Made by a program: the position numbers and the translations under genes. Positions 47,749 to 59,096 of a DNA stretch of 64,000 nucleotides are shown one piece after another; position 1 is the first letter of the stretch; each line of letters starts with the position of its first letter. The notes under the pieces were generated by a model that worked only from the letters and a program-made list of their open reading frames with translations, made no database searches and was not told the DNA's origin. The stretch spans positions 1,449,304 to 1,513,303 of the forward strand of contig NC_049984.1 in NCBI RefSeq assembly GCF_000003815.2. The letters are read 5' to 3'. Origin of the DNA: Branchiostoma floridae (lineage: Eukaryota > Chordata > Leptocardii > Amphioxiformes > Branchiostomatidae).

Positions 47749-49135
47749 CTGCTTCCCTCTCCTAATACTTCGAAAATTTTCGTCTTAGTGCTGGCTTTGC
47801 GGTGGAGAGGTCATTGTTTTTTGTGAACGCTCCAATCGGCTTGGATTTTCACTGATCCAGCTCGTTTGCAATCCATTCTTGAGAGGTAGTTTGAGACACT
47901 TGCGAACAATCGGCTTGGCTCGAACCCTGCATGTGAACGCAACGTGGATAGATTCTATGCAAATTTTCCCCCAGTTGGAGGTTGTATATCCAGGTACACA
48001 GGGTCAAAGTTTGCGTAGTTCGGGACCCATACCACATGCCACACTGACAAGTTTGCTCACTTAACTTATTCTTGTGCCTATCGATAANNNNNNNNNNNNN
48101 NNNNNNNNNNNNNNNNNNNNNNNNNNNNNNNNNNNNNNNNNNNNNNNNNNNNNNNNNNNNNNNNNNNNNNNNNNNNNNNNNNNNNNNAAGCAAACAATTA
48201 AGCTTTTGATCGCGCTTTGGAGGAGAGAGGAAATGCATGAAGCACAGAGCAAGCTAGAAAAATCCATGAAAAAACAAGGACATCTTTGAGCAGAAGATCT
48301 CCCTCTTCGCCAACATATATTATGTTAGTTAGGTCATGACCCTAAATGACCTGGGTTTGAGAAAACCTACAATGGTGTACGAAAGTATAAAAGTATCTAA
48401 GTCCAGGTACCAGGGAATCGCAATCAGCTTGTTCTTTTTGAGTGTAAACAGGGTCTTAGATAAAACTTTCAGTTCATCACTCCTCCTATCAACAAGCCCC
48501 CCATCATGCGTCAAGTGACTGCTGGTTTACACTTGGATGCAAAGGATTTGCAGTTTACCCTTCTTGAAGAGATGGGTGGGGCGGGTGGGAGGGGCAGTGA
48601 TTATCCACTACTGATAACAGGCCTGAGCATTCAACAATGCTAGACTGGTCACTTGATGGGTATGCACCTGGGTATGCATGGAGCAGCAGAGGACAGAGGG
48701 AAACTGAAAATAGATTTCAAGATGTGTTCAGGGGAATATTGTTTTCACAGCTTCTAATACGTTTTAATCTACTGAATAGACACTTTTAATTTTTATAGGA
48801 CTCTTGACAAGCCGAACTCCTTATGCCACTGGTAGATCTGCCTGAATATTAATTCTATAGATGCTAATACACAACAAACATACCAACAAATGTAGCTATT
48901 TTATAGACTAGTTGGCCATTCTTGCCAACATCCTCTCAGGAAAACATTTTCAAATCTGTAGGAAATCTGTAAGCGAAGGTAGCTAGTAGTAGTAGAAAGG
49001 TTGGTATTTGCTTATGACCAAATTTAGAAATTTTTACTCTGTCCTTCTTATGCCAAAAAGGGACTCTTCCAAAATTGAACTTGAAAAAAATCATCCCATG
49101 CCAGGATGGACACTTCATAATGTAACCCAAAACTA
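47749..49135. other. Interior of nested element, no gene recognised
   Basis: Contains the 100-N gap at 48088-48187. Only short frames. A GTGAACGCTCC motif at 47824 recurs near 49575 and 49704. Confidence 0.4.
48088..48187. other. Assembly gap, 100 N
   Basis: Exactly 100 N within the nested element; its true length is therefore uncertain. Confidence 0.99.
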
Positions 49136-49225
49136 AGGTTTGTTGTTTGTTTGAACCTTTATTTATTCATTAGAAGCTGAAATCGGCCTGCAAGCCGCTT
49201 TTCTGGTACTATAAGGTACGTTCAT
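49136..49225 (-). mobile_element. LINE/SINE 3' end, minus strand
   Basis: On the minus strand AGCGGCTTGCAGGCCGATT is followed by AATAAATAAAGGTTCAAAC and a short CAAA-repeat tail, the layout of a retroposon 3' end with a poly(A) signal. Too short to classify. Confidence 0.5.
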
Positions 49226-49864
49226 ACTAGTCCTGCACTGCAACAGCACTTATTTCTTAATTAGGCCATGTTGATTTGATTATATGGATGACATCCTCTG
49301 GGAATCCAAAAAGTGATGCGAGCAAGCGAATTAAAAAAAAAAGATTGACATAAAAAAGTTGCCTTGATAGAACCTCCTTGATCTAATAAAGCGAAGCGAT
49401 TGGCATTGCAAGTGAAAGTGCAGATTGGGCCAAATTGCAATGTGAATGACCCTACCATTCATCCACAATCAGCCAGCCTGAGTACCAGCCTTGACCCCAT
49501 TCATACTCAGAAAAACAATTTGAAAAACATGTTATCCTAATAAAACGACCCGATTCTAATATGCTTCTGCAGTGTGAACGCTCCCAAATCACTTGGATGT
49601 CGTCAAAGTGAATCCTTCACGATCCACCTCGGGGAGGTGGATAGAACTGGGGCAAGTGGATAGAACTGCGCTACAGGGTGTCCCGATTCATGTGATTCAG
49701 CAGTGTGAACGCGCAAGTGGATAGGATTCCGCTACGTTCCAGGGTGTGACGTCATGCATCCGGGAACTTGTGGTCCTACTTTGCATTGTGTGGGAAACAC
49801 TATACACGCCTGATCGCTTCGTTTTTCAGCGAGCATTTTCTGCTGTGTTTTACTTCCAACAACA
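49226..49864. other. Upstream region of Myb/SANT-like pseudo-exon
   Basis: Holds repeated GTGTGAACGC motifs (49574, 49702) and an AGTGGATAGAACTG-type direct repeat (49637-49660, 49714). No gene recognised. Confidence 0.45.
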
Positions 49865-50110
49865 ATGAGCGGAGAGAAAGGGAAATCTTCATCATTCGCC
49901 AAGTGAACACCAGAACAAACGAAGCTGCTCATTTCCGTCTGGGGCGGGAGGAGACGCAGAAAAAGCTTGGGAAGGTCCATAAAAACGGACATTTATGAAG
50001 ATATATCCAAAGGAATGGTGGAGCATGGAGTTGAGAAATCCCTTGAACGGTGCAGAGATAAAGTTAAGAATCTCACCGCCAACTACCGCAAGACGCAGCG
50101 ATACGTCTGA
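49865..50110 (+). pseudogene. Myb/SANT-like (trihelix type) DNA-binding exon with premature stop
   Basis: From ATG at 49865 the frame reads MSGEKGKSSSFAK, then TGA (49904-49906), then continues TPEQTKLLISVW, an arginine-rich linker, KTDIYEDISKGMVEHGVEKS, LERCRDKVKNLTANYRKTQR and ends YV-TGA at 50108-50110. The pattern W-T-x-E-x-T-x-x-L-I-x-x-W...IYxxIxxxMxxxG...CRxKVKxLxxxYRK is that of the Myb/SANT-like domain (Pfam-style Myb_DNA-bind_4) found in trihelix factors and in accessory proteins of PIF/Harbinger and other DNA transposons, where it binds DNA. The TGA stands exactly where the domain has its first tryptophan, so a TGG-to-TGA change is the simplest explanation. It lies inside the nested TIR element, so it may be that element's decayed DNA-binding gene or a captured host exon. 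No DDE nuclease gene is seen nearby. Confidence 0.75.
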
Positions 50111-50905
50111 AAGTTTTATTCAGATAAGACTGAGGGCACACTAATCGAATTGCCGAAGAGCAATCAAATGTGAACACAATTTTGGATCAGATAGAAAATT
50201 TTTAATTCAGATAAATGTTTTATTCAAACTGTTTTTCTGAGTGTGAACCGCTCAGGCTCAATCCTTTTGCCCCACATTCCATTTGTGCTATTCTTTAGAT
50301 GGTAGATGTTGGTCTGAGCTGCTCTGTAAAGCAAGGTACTATAGATCATGCTCCTTGTCAACAAGTACATGACATCCGCACAAGCTGCAAGAGTCTCAAC
50401 TCCTTGGTTTTGAAAAGTACAGGGATATACATAGAAACTTTTAATTTGGGGCCAGTGAAAAGTTGACTTGGGCCATCATGATTTTTTATGAATTTGCTCT
50501 ATAGGGCAAATGGATTTTAAAAAATATGTTCAACCCAATTCCACAACACCAGCAGGCGTCAGGAGATGACAGGATAACACCATATGTGTGTGGGGAAAGA
50601 CAAAGGGCCACCTGGTGAGACTCCTTAGAGGAGAGGCATAGAGGACAGTCAAAAAATGGGAGGGGGGGTCTAGTCACAGGCTAGTAGATTTATCAACCAC
50701 AACATGAACTAAAAAAATAAGTCAACTAGAGCAACCCTGTAGAATTGCATAGTCCTTTATTCAGGAGGGAAGTTACAACACCAGATACAAAATGACCACA
50801 GATGGTTGACAGACATGTGGGTTTATCTGACCAATATCAGACTCTGCCCAGTGGGGTGCCTGTTCCCACTGTTTCTTGCTCATCGGATCGCCTCCTTGCT
50901 CATCC
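50111..50905. other. Interior of nested element
   Basis: No gene recognised. Confidence 0.4.
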
Positions 50906-51058
50906 TACCCTGGATATCAGAGTACAACTTAGCCGGCTAAGGGAATTACTGCGCGGGGCGTATCTCGCCGGGCCGGCTAATTCGATTTACGGGGCTATGT
51001 TGCTAGCGGCCCGGGAAAGAACCGTAGCCGCGAGCACTGTTCTCTGGATACCAGGGTA
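50906..51058. mobile_element. MITE with TACCCTGG ends and 9-bp duplication
   Basis: Starts TACCCTGGATATCAGAG, ends CTCTGGATACCAGGGTA, flanked on both sides by TGCTCATCC (50897-50905 and 51059-51067). The interior is GC-rich with AGCCGGCTAA motifs, reminiscent of the AGCCGGC word in the TAATCTCC family. Confidence 0.93.
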
Positions 51059-52980
51059 TGCTCATCCAGAGTTCTTACAGGGAAAAATAACTCATATATA
51101 GACTACAATGCCATTTGTTTCTTACCCTCATAGCAAAAGGTATGACTTTTCAAAGATGATGTGAAGGAGATCTTCAAGACAGTCACAGCTGTTAGCCAGC
51201 CTGGAGTATGCATGATAATTATTCGCCCACCCATGGAGTTACCTATCACTGTGCTTGTTTACACCAGAATGGCCACCTCTACCATCTCTACTTGAGATAG
51301 TTTCAGAAACTCAGCTGAGACCTTATGCTGTTTGTATTTGCAAGGAGGGTATTTCCAATAACAATGTAGGTTAGTATACTGAAATGTGGTTACCACATGA
51401 AAGACTATAGTATGTTCTCAAGATTTTCAATTTTGAGGCCAAGCATGACTATAAACGCAGTCACTGCTGATTGGCTCAGCCTCAGTGAGGGAAAACTGTG
51501 CGGTTTATTCAAACTGGAAGCAAGGTCCTTGTAGCATGGACAGTACTATAAACTTCCATGTTGTACTTGTAGCTCCTGGAATATGCACTATGTAACATAT
51601 TGGCCAAAAAATTGAAAAGATTTCAGTTTATGTATATCACAGTATCTATCTTCTAAACCTAAGATAAATCATTGACCCATACAATACCTTTTTTACCATA
51701 TTTGCTTCCTTACTTCATATTCCTAGTGTTTGTGAACTGTGAAAAAAATGCATAAGGTCATAAGGTCAACTGATAGTCAGAAAATCCTGTTTGCAAATAA
51801 CAACAACAGGAGGTCCCCCAAGGGAGGGGTTATATCACTAGCACAGCCAAAATCTCCTTTTGCTTCAGAATAACAAGACATCCCTGCCCCTGGCATGGGA
51901 GTCTGATATTTGTAAAATCACTACCAGGGTTATCAACAAGCTGGCATTATTTCCCTTCAAACCTGCATGAAATTTTGTCAAGATGAAGTTTTTTAAAAGA
52001 AACTTCAGCTAATATCAGTCATCCCCACTGTGCAGTCAGGCCTATTTTTTAAAGCCTGACTGACCATCTGTGGCCAGTGTTGGTTGGTGGAGTTTTCTAT
52101 GGTCATGTTACGTTGTTATTATCCCTCACTGAATATTAGTATGGAATGCCATGGGGTTGACTGGTGTAAAACTTTAAGACTTCTACTTGGCTGAAACTAC
52201 TCAACTTTACCAAGGAGGTTATATAGACCTTGCAATGACTTTACTGAGTTATTTCCTAACTGGCAATTGACTGCAGTGTACCATCTCTGCTCTAGCCTCC
52301 GTTGCAGTCTTTGTGTCTGCTGTGTCTGTAAACATTCTGCCAGCACAGTTCAGCCTGGTCTGCCTTTTTTTGTTTTTAGACATTTTTGTCAGCCTTTCTA
52401 TCTTGTCCTGTTTACCTTATGTCTGAAACGTCTAGGAACGTAAAAAAAAAAATGAACTTCTACTTGGAGAGTATCTCTATACCCTGATGGTCACTTTTAC
52501 GGAGGGACTGAAGGAGCTCTCTATCTGATAAACCAAGGACAGAATTCAATGTTCTTGCCTTGATTAAACCTCCTTGGCCAATAGAATTGAGAGTTAACTT
52601 TTAATTATATACAAAATGTGTTATGTCCTTGGTCAAACCACCTTGTGTCGTGAGTTAGATAGGATTTTTAAATTCTTGACCCCCATCCCCTAAACATCCC
52701 ATCCCCCAACATCTAAAGCAAGGAGTTTATACCCTTCTTGATCCCAGTATCCCAGTCCATTCAGGGATGTTTGTTTGTGAACACCACCCTAATCAACATC
52801 AGGGTGTGAATTACCCTGATTTGCATTGAGCCAAAATAGAACAATGGATCCTCCCTGGGTGGCTATAGTCAGGTTCTGGGTCATAAAGGGGCCAGACAGT
52901 TGCTAATCTGCAGATCCCATGGGCCCATGGTATCAAGGCAAATAAAAATAAGGATAAGATTGAAAAATTAAAATCTAAAT
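51059..52980. other. Interior of nested element, no gene
   Basis: Nearly 2 kb with no reading frame of note on either strand and no repeat that I can name. Confidence 0.45.
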
Positions 52981-53230
52981 AATCCTATAGATGCAATACG
53001 TAATATCAACACCCCTAAAAAAAGCAGAATGAACGGCCCTTTGCGGCCTTCTACAAGCGCTGGTGTTTGTTGTTTGGGGAGGGTGTCTGCGCAGAAAAAT
53101 TATGATCTTCGTGGCATAAGACCCTGTCTCTGGCCCATAGTTTGAAAATCATGAATTAGCGCCCGCCCCAACAATAACCGCCAGCACTCGTTGTGCAATA
53201 AACTTTGACTTGACTTGACTTGACTTGACT
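52981..53230 (+). mobile_element. LINE/SINE 3' end with (TTGAC)n tail
   Basis: Ends GTGCAATAAACTTTGACTTG followed by about five TTGAC units, a polyadenylation-signal-like word plus simple tail, as in LINE or SINE 3' ends. The left boundary is not defined. Confidence 0.5.
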
Positions 53231-54268
53231 CGGGGAACTTAGGCCACAAAGGAGGCTACATCGATCAGGGCCATATTTGCGCATGTATCAATTGAGGCTA
53301 TAACCTCCTTGCTGTTACTAATTTTGAGAGACTTTGGAAATGTTATGTCTGCACAAATTTATAAAGAACTTCCTTTGTCTCTAGACCCCCATCTGGCCAT
53401 CTGAACAATTTGTAGAAATTTGGCCCCAAACATTTTTTTTCAGAGGGCTTGACCAGACATTGGAATACATAGTTGCCTGCTCTGAGCTCCTCTGGCTGGT
53501 CAATTTCTAGTTGTTTTTTGAGCCAGCTTTTTTCTGGCAAGTCATGGAATCTGACCAAGGAGCTAATTGATCTGACCAAGAAGCTTTTGACAGAGTTTTC
53601 CTATTAGAAAAATTATTTTTTCAAAGATATATCAAGTGTAACAGTGGGGGGTTCAACTAGTGCCAAACACTGAACAGCAAATGCCTATCGGTCAGTTCAG
53701 CCGGGGGGCCGTGACGGTTTCTCTCATGTCTAAAGACAAACCGTCACTGGTGACGGTAATAGGAGGTTGTGGATCATATGCCAATGATATGCTAACAAGT
53801 CCGTAGCAGTGGAAACAAGTTTTGCAACAAAGTTCTAACGTTCGTTTGAGACATTGAAAGTCGTCAAATGTTCCAGGTGAAATGGCCTGCCACCAGTGAC
53901 TGCTTCCTTGTTATTCTCCTATAACCCTATCACAGCTTGCACTACTATGCACCAGTGCGGTGAGGGCAGAAGCCAAGTTCAAGTCTGGGTATTGCCCGTC
54001 CGCCCTGTACATGTGCCTCATCCTCTATGCTGCCTCATATAAAGGAAAATGCGGGTAGTAAACGAATTCAAAATATGATAAATGGTATTCAGGTGCAAGA
54101 CGAAACACGCGCCATTTTGATTCGCATGCAATACAGGCAGCATAATTATGACAGTGAATGAACATGTTACAATATTACAAGAGACTCATGTCTTGAGTAA
54201 AGTATACTAAATATACAAATGAAAGGTATCAAGGTAGTAATCGGCTGTAGAGTGTAGACAGACAACCC
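53231..54268. other. Interior of nested element
   Basis: Contains a 78-codon minus-strand frame (53343-53579) without recognised domain. Bases 53720-53760 form a GTGACGGTTT / AAACCGTCAC hairpin. Confidence 0.4.
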
Positions 54269-54411
54269 TACTCTCCAAGCAGAGGTCGAATCGCACAGAT
54301 ATAGCAGTAGTCGAAAAAATTACACTTGCGCTCTTCCTCGTAGGAAGAGCACGAGTGTAATTTTTTCGACTACTACTATATCTACGCGATTCGACCTCTG
54401 TTTGGAGAGTA
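54269..54411. mobile_element. Hairpin MITE with TACTCTCC ends and 9-bp duplication
   Basis: Starts TACTCTCCAAGCAGAGG and ends as its inverse; the two arms pair over nearly the full 143 bp. Flanked by AGACAACCC at 54260-54268 and 54412-54420. The first 15 bases differ from the TAATCTCC family by one base. Confidence 0.95.
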
Positions 54412-54904
54412 AGACAACCCTATATAGGCACGAGCCTACAAACTCTTGCCGACAGCTTTTTTTCAGCGTCTAGATGGAACTGCAATATCGCCATTAAGAT
54501 ATCGGCAGAATTTCTCCCGAAAGGTCCGGACCATTCGCCCGATAGCTTAGCAGGGGTCCCCGACAGCTTCCGCGCGCGTGTAGATGTGTCCCGACTTCAG
54601 GAGGGCTCATTAGCATAAAATGCGGGCTCATTAGGCTATATAGCTGTTTATGACTGCAAGTGCGACAGATGTCCCGCGGCCAACGTTCCAGATCCCTCCC
54701 GACATCTCCAAAGATATTGGCAAAAACTGAGTATAGATTGGGCCATAGAGTGTAGATGGACAACCCTAATCCATGTAGAACTTCAATTTTTTGGCATTTT
54801 GTTTAGAGCTAGCTTTATTGGCCATTTTAATTCTATATTATGCATTGTAGCTGCTCAGAAAGCATAAACTGATGAATTTTGTGACTATAGCATAATTAAT
54901 CCTG
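54412..54904. other. Interior of nested element
   Basis: No gene recognised. AGAGTGTAGATGGACAACCC (54747-54766) resembles the MITE target at 54249-54268. Confidence 0.4.
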
Positions 54905-55088
54905 CCCAACCCTTAAGTCCAAAGCGTCTAGTCCTATCTTCCAGTATTACCACTAGAGTCCATGAGTCCAGTCCAACCTTAAGTACCCCTAGAGTCCAAG
55001 AGTCCAGTCCTACGTTCCAGTATTACCCCTAGAGTCCAAGTGTCCAGTCCAACCTTAAGTACCCCTAGAGTCCAAGCGTCCAGTCCAA
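54905..55088. repeat. About 70-bp compound minisatellite, right end of nested element
   Basis: ACCCCTAGAGTCCAAGTGTC / CAGTCCAACCTTAAGT alternates with ACCCCTAGAGTCCAAGAGTC / CAGTCCTACGTTCCAGTATT. It shares the CCTAGAGTCC core with 47372-47748, in the same orientation. Confidence 0.9.
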
Positions 55089-55133
55089 TGTCGTCAACCC
55101 CCTCTCCTCAGTTATTTTTTGGAATAGCCCATT

Positions 55134-55885
55134 CTAATTTCTAGTTCATCAATAATGAGTGTCACTTTGAAACTTTTGTTGGACAAGTGAATACTTGTGG
55201 AATCTTGTCACTACTTGCTCCCCCTGCAGTAATGCAGTGAAATTTATTTCTTCAGCATTTGCTGTTGCATATATCTTAAACCTGACGTGAATGTCAGTTG
55301 ACAATAATTTGTACTTACCGAAAGACCACTGTGACCGTCTAAAAATGGTGGAGGGGAGGGGGGCGATCTGTTCCGACAAAACTTGCTGCGGTCGCTAACT
55401 ACCAATCCCCGCGCATTTTGAGCTTACACTACATTCCCTTTGACTCTCAGCCTCTCCTGGGTTGATGAGTAGACAATGGTGGGGGCCATGTTTCGCGAGA
55501 AGCGATATACGACGCCTTATTTATGCCGAACCAACAAGGAGTAACGGCTTTCCCCTCCATTTTCAAAATGGAGGGTCACTTAGTGCGCATGCGTGTCCCT
55601 GGCCAATCAAACGGTCGCGATTGCGGACGTTGACCTGGGGGTCAGGGATTTGACCTGTTCTTCTTGTTATGTAATTCTATTTCAGAGGCTGATCTGATCA
55701 GATTCTCATCATTCTGTTTTCACCTTGTCCCTTTACTTCAATTGACTATCTTTCTAGGAGTACTAGTGTTTTGTCTTAGATCAAAACATGTCAAATACGT
55801 GAACTTTGTTATAACCGTTATATATCATAGAATTTGTCTATAATAATAATGGATAAATATATATTCGAAGACGATCTTCGGTGTC
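55134..55885. other. Interior of candidate CACTA element, right part
   Basis: No gene recognised. Confidence 0.4.
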
Positions 55886-56452
55886 CTGATGTGGGGTCCT
55901 TATGTGGGGTCCTTATGTGGGGTTCTTATGTGGGGTCCTTATGTGGGGTCCTTATGTGGGGTCCTTATCTGGGGTCCTTATGTGGGGTCCTTATGTGGGG
56001 TCCTTATCTGGGGTCCTTATGTGGGGTCCTTATGTGGGGTTCTTATGTGGGGTCCTTATCTGGGGTTCTTATGTGGGGTCCTTATGTGGGGTTCTTATGT
56101 GGGGTCCTTATGTGGGGTTCTTATGTGGGGTTCTTATGTGGGGTCCTTAACTGGGGTCCTTATCTGGGGTCCTTATGTGGGGTCCTTATGTGGGGTCCTT
56201 ATCTGGGGTCCTTATGTGGGGTCCTTATGTGGGGTTCTTATGTGGGGTCCTTATGTGGTGTCCTTATGTGGGGTTCTTATGTGGGGTTCTTATGTGGGGT
56301 ACTGATGTGGGGTTCTTATGTGGGGTCCTGATGTGGGGTCCTTATGTGGGGTCCTTATGTGGGGTTCTTATGCGGGGTCCTTATCTGGGGTTCTTATGTG
56401 GGGTTCTTATGCGGGGCCCTTATCTGGGGTTCTTATGTGGGGTCCTTATCCA
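55886..56452. repeat. 13-bp minisatellite (about 43 copies)
   Basis: Unit TGGGGTCCTTATG with TTCTT, TCCTTATC and TCCTGATG variants. All plus-strand frames are open over most of it, giving repetitive G/V/L/W/Y proteins that I regard as artefacts. Confidence 0.97.
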
Positions 56453-56599
56453 AGGTTAAGCTAATTCTTATCCACGCTGTTATCCAGGGTCACTGACAGA
56501 CCCTTTGGGCTAGGGGAGATTATACAGGAGGTCATGGGTACATAGCTAAGGGCTTAATATCTCAGAATGGGGAGGAGTCTTTTATAACTTATATGCTGT

Positions 56600-56725
56600 A
56601 GACTGATACTGATATTTACCTAATATTTACACATATTTACCGGGTAAATTTTAGGTATTTGTCGGTAAATGTTGGGTATCACATTTACCAGGAATTTACA
56701 AATCCATGGTAAGTTTGGTAAATCC
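56600..56725. repeat. Right subterminal TTTACC cluster
   Basis: About nine TTTACC or GGTAAA motifs ahead of the right CACTG terminus, sparser than on the left. Confidence 0.75.
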
Positions 56726-56741
56726 GAGATTTCATGCAGTG

Positions 56742-58140
56742 AGAGTTTCTATCCATTTCAATGGATCAGCGTTAAGCCTTGCTTTATTTTGTGTTGTATG
56801 ACAGCTGAAAACTTCCTCACTTCACCTCACCTTACCTATCCCTTGACATCTGTGTGGGTCGTTGGGGCACCGTGACTTCATCCACTATTCTGCTCCACCT
56901 GTCTCTGTCCTCCGCCGCTCTTATGGCTACTGCTAAGCTCAACCCATTTCACCATGATGAAAAACTTCAATATGGATTATAGCAACACAGATGAGCTTTC
57001 ATGGTAAGTTAAGCCTTTTGTTGACTGGGCTTAGGCTGTAAGTACTGAGAAGCTTACCTAGCACATTTGCACCGTTTGAAGCCTTACGAATGATGCTTAT
57101 TGCATTGTCAGAAAGGCAACATCAGTCGATTCAGTAGACCAAACCAGACCAAAGAACGAAGCATGCAGTTCATCCAGCGATGGATTTGTACTCACTAAAA
57201 GTCAATCTGCCCACACTATTGGGCACTCACGCAATATAGGCAGAGAGATGAAGGGGATGAAAGAGGATAGCGGTCTACTATGCTTGACCTTTACAGTGTA
57301 TATTATATTGAGGCACAGCTTCAGGATTTCAGTCACTAGATGATACAACTAAAACGAAACCTTTTAAAACTTTTTAAAAAATGTTGCTACTTGTTGGCCA
57401 AAATTCAAAATCAAAGTAGCTGTCTCAAATAACACAAAAATAGTGATGGGGATAGTTCTGACAGGTTTGCAGATGGAAGCTTACATCACCAATCATCCTC
57501 CTGTAGTTTTTACTCCCACATCTAATCGATTTATGGCACTTTTAAAGCTTGTTGAAGCAGCAGAAAGCCGCGGAAATGTAGCACAGGGGAATTCTGTCGA
57601 TCTAAAGCCGACCCTGGTATTGGCTTTCCGGTTGACTTTGTTCCGACTGCAGGAAGGCGTGGAGAGAACAAAGTACCCGTGATGTTGGGGTGATGTTGAC
57701 ATTGCTGGAATCTTACCAAGAAGCAGACAAATCCTACTTTTGTCTGTATACATGCTTTTCGCGGAGTATGTTTTCTTTACCAGTGGCACATTTGATAACG
57801 CAATCGTTCAGATACAAAAATGTAGTTCATCAATAATTGAAAAGAATTAGCAATGAAGGAAACTCAAGAATATGTTGCTCAATTCAAGTATCCATTAAAG
57901 TTTCTTCAAACTAACTATCCCAAAAGCTTTGCCATTGTTTCAAATACATTCGGTGCACTTCGCAAACTCTCCTAGGTACCATTAAGAGCTGGGAATTCCT
58001 CAGGCAGATCTGTAATGATTCCGGAGGGGAACATAAAAACATCGTCACATACATCCCGGTAACACCGTGTCTTTGTTTCTCCCAAGATGATAGATTCTGT
58101 AATTATTTCAGCAACTCTCAGTGCATGGATCCGGGTGACT
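56742..58140. other. Non-coding stretch right of candidate CACTA element
   Basis: Overlapping frames at 57443-57789 on both strands have no recognised domain. No gene called. Confidence 0.4.
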
Positions 58141-58400
58141 TTCATCATCATCATCATCATCCGGGCGTGCTGGTTGCACGGATGGCCATGGCTCTCTTTC
58201 TCCATCATTCCCTATCCTCCATAGCCTTAGGCAGTTTTTCACCCGAGCAGCCAGAATCATCACAAATTTGATGTACATATGTTTTGCGTGGTCTACCTCT
58301 GCTAGCATGACCATGTTTGGGAGTGCAGCATAGTAACGATAAATAGCCTTGTGATGGAGAACTTTGCTCTTGACCTGTTGCTTCAACATCATTATGACAG
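58141..58400 (-). mobile_element. LINE ORF2 3' fragment with (TGA)n tail
   Basis: The minus-strand frame reads HGHASRGRPRKTYVHQICDD, SGCSGEKLPKAMEDRE, TGA, WRKRAMAIRATSTPG, stop, then an ATG/TGA-repeat tail at 58141-58160. RGRPRKT...AMEDRxxWR is the usual C-terminal pattern of a LINE reverse transcriptase protein. The TGA falls just before the WR of DRxxWR; the copy at 31747-31817 has an intact GGA there. A dead, 5'-truncated copy. Confidence 0.8.
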
Positions 58401-59096
58401 CAGGAAAGTTACTTTCTACTGGTGTGGTCTGGCAAACTGTCTCAATGTAGACATGTTACCATTTATACACAAAAATCAATACGCGCTTCAAAGCACCAGT
58501 TGATGCTTGTTACAGATGGAGACATGTGACTGTGTCCTCCCTGGCGATCCGTGTATTTTTTCTTACGCGTACTATTCACTCGACTTTTTGTAAGCGTTCA
58601 TTACAGCTTGATTATTGGGGATGGAAGTTTCCAAAGCTCCATTTGGCATATAATTTTCTTGGCTTACTGCACTCACTTCTAATCATTTAAAACAAATGTT
58701 CATCTGTTCTGCATCTGGCATTGGTTGCGAAACATGGCTACGAACTAGGTACATATAATTAGATCCATATAACTTTTGATTAGAGTTACATCCAAAGATA
58801 ATAATAATAACTGCTACGAATTGGAAAGATGCTTTCTAGTACTGGGAATTCTCGCATAAGAAGGGAAACACCGCCACTTTTTATCTGCATTTATCCTTAA
58901 GACTGCCGACATCGTTTTTATTGAGTGCTCCTGAAGACCTTCCTTCCAAAGACAGTTCTCTCCGGCAGTGGCCTTGAAAGCCTTAAAAGGTGCGTGATGT
59001 CGTGGGACTCATGAATCACAGTAGGCATATTTCCACGGGATGCATCTGGAGAAAATCCCACAGCCTTTGTAAACATACCAACGTGCGGGAAGTTTT
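58401..59096. other. Non-coding stretch
   Basis: No gene recognised. Confidence 0.4.

Larger units (their letters stand above)
47320..55130. mobile_element. Nested TIR element, 7.8 kb, ATT duplication
   Basis: Left end GGGCTGTTCCAAAAAA...AGGGGGGGTTGACGAC, right end the inverse with GGGCTATTCC and GGGGGTTGACGAC; inverted termini of about 38 bp. ATT flanks both sides (47317-47319, 55131-55133). Just inside both ends lie minisatellites built on the CCTAGAGTCC word, in the same orientation rather than inverted. The interior carries a Myb/SANT-like pseudo-exon, LINE/SINE tails and two MITEs. The superfamily is not determined. Confidence 0.65.
44963..56741. mobile_element. Candidate EnSpm/CACTA-like DNA transposon, 11.8 kb
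   Basis: The left end reads CACTGCATGAAAAGTCG and the right end, inverted, CACTGCATGAAATCTCG; the match continues through ATTTACC. Both ends are flanked by AGA (44960-44962 and 56742-56744). Just inside each end lies a cluster of short TTTACC / GGTAAA motifs, long on the left (about 44985-45410) and shorter on the right (about 56600-56725). CACTR termini, a 3-bp duplication and repeated subterminal hexamer-like motifs are the defining traits of EnSpm/CACTA elements. No transposase is recognised inside, so this is either non-autonomous or decayed; most of its length is taken up by a nested element (47320-55130). Confidence 0.68.
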
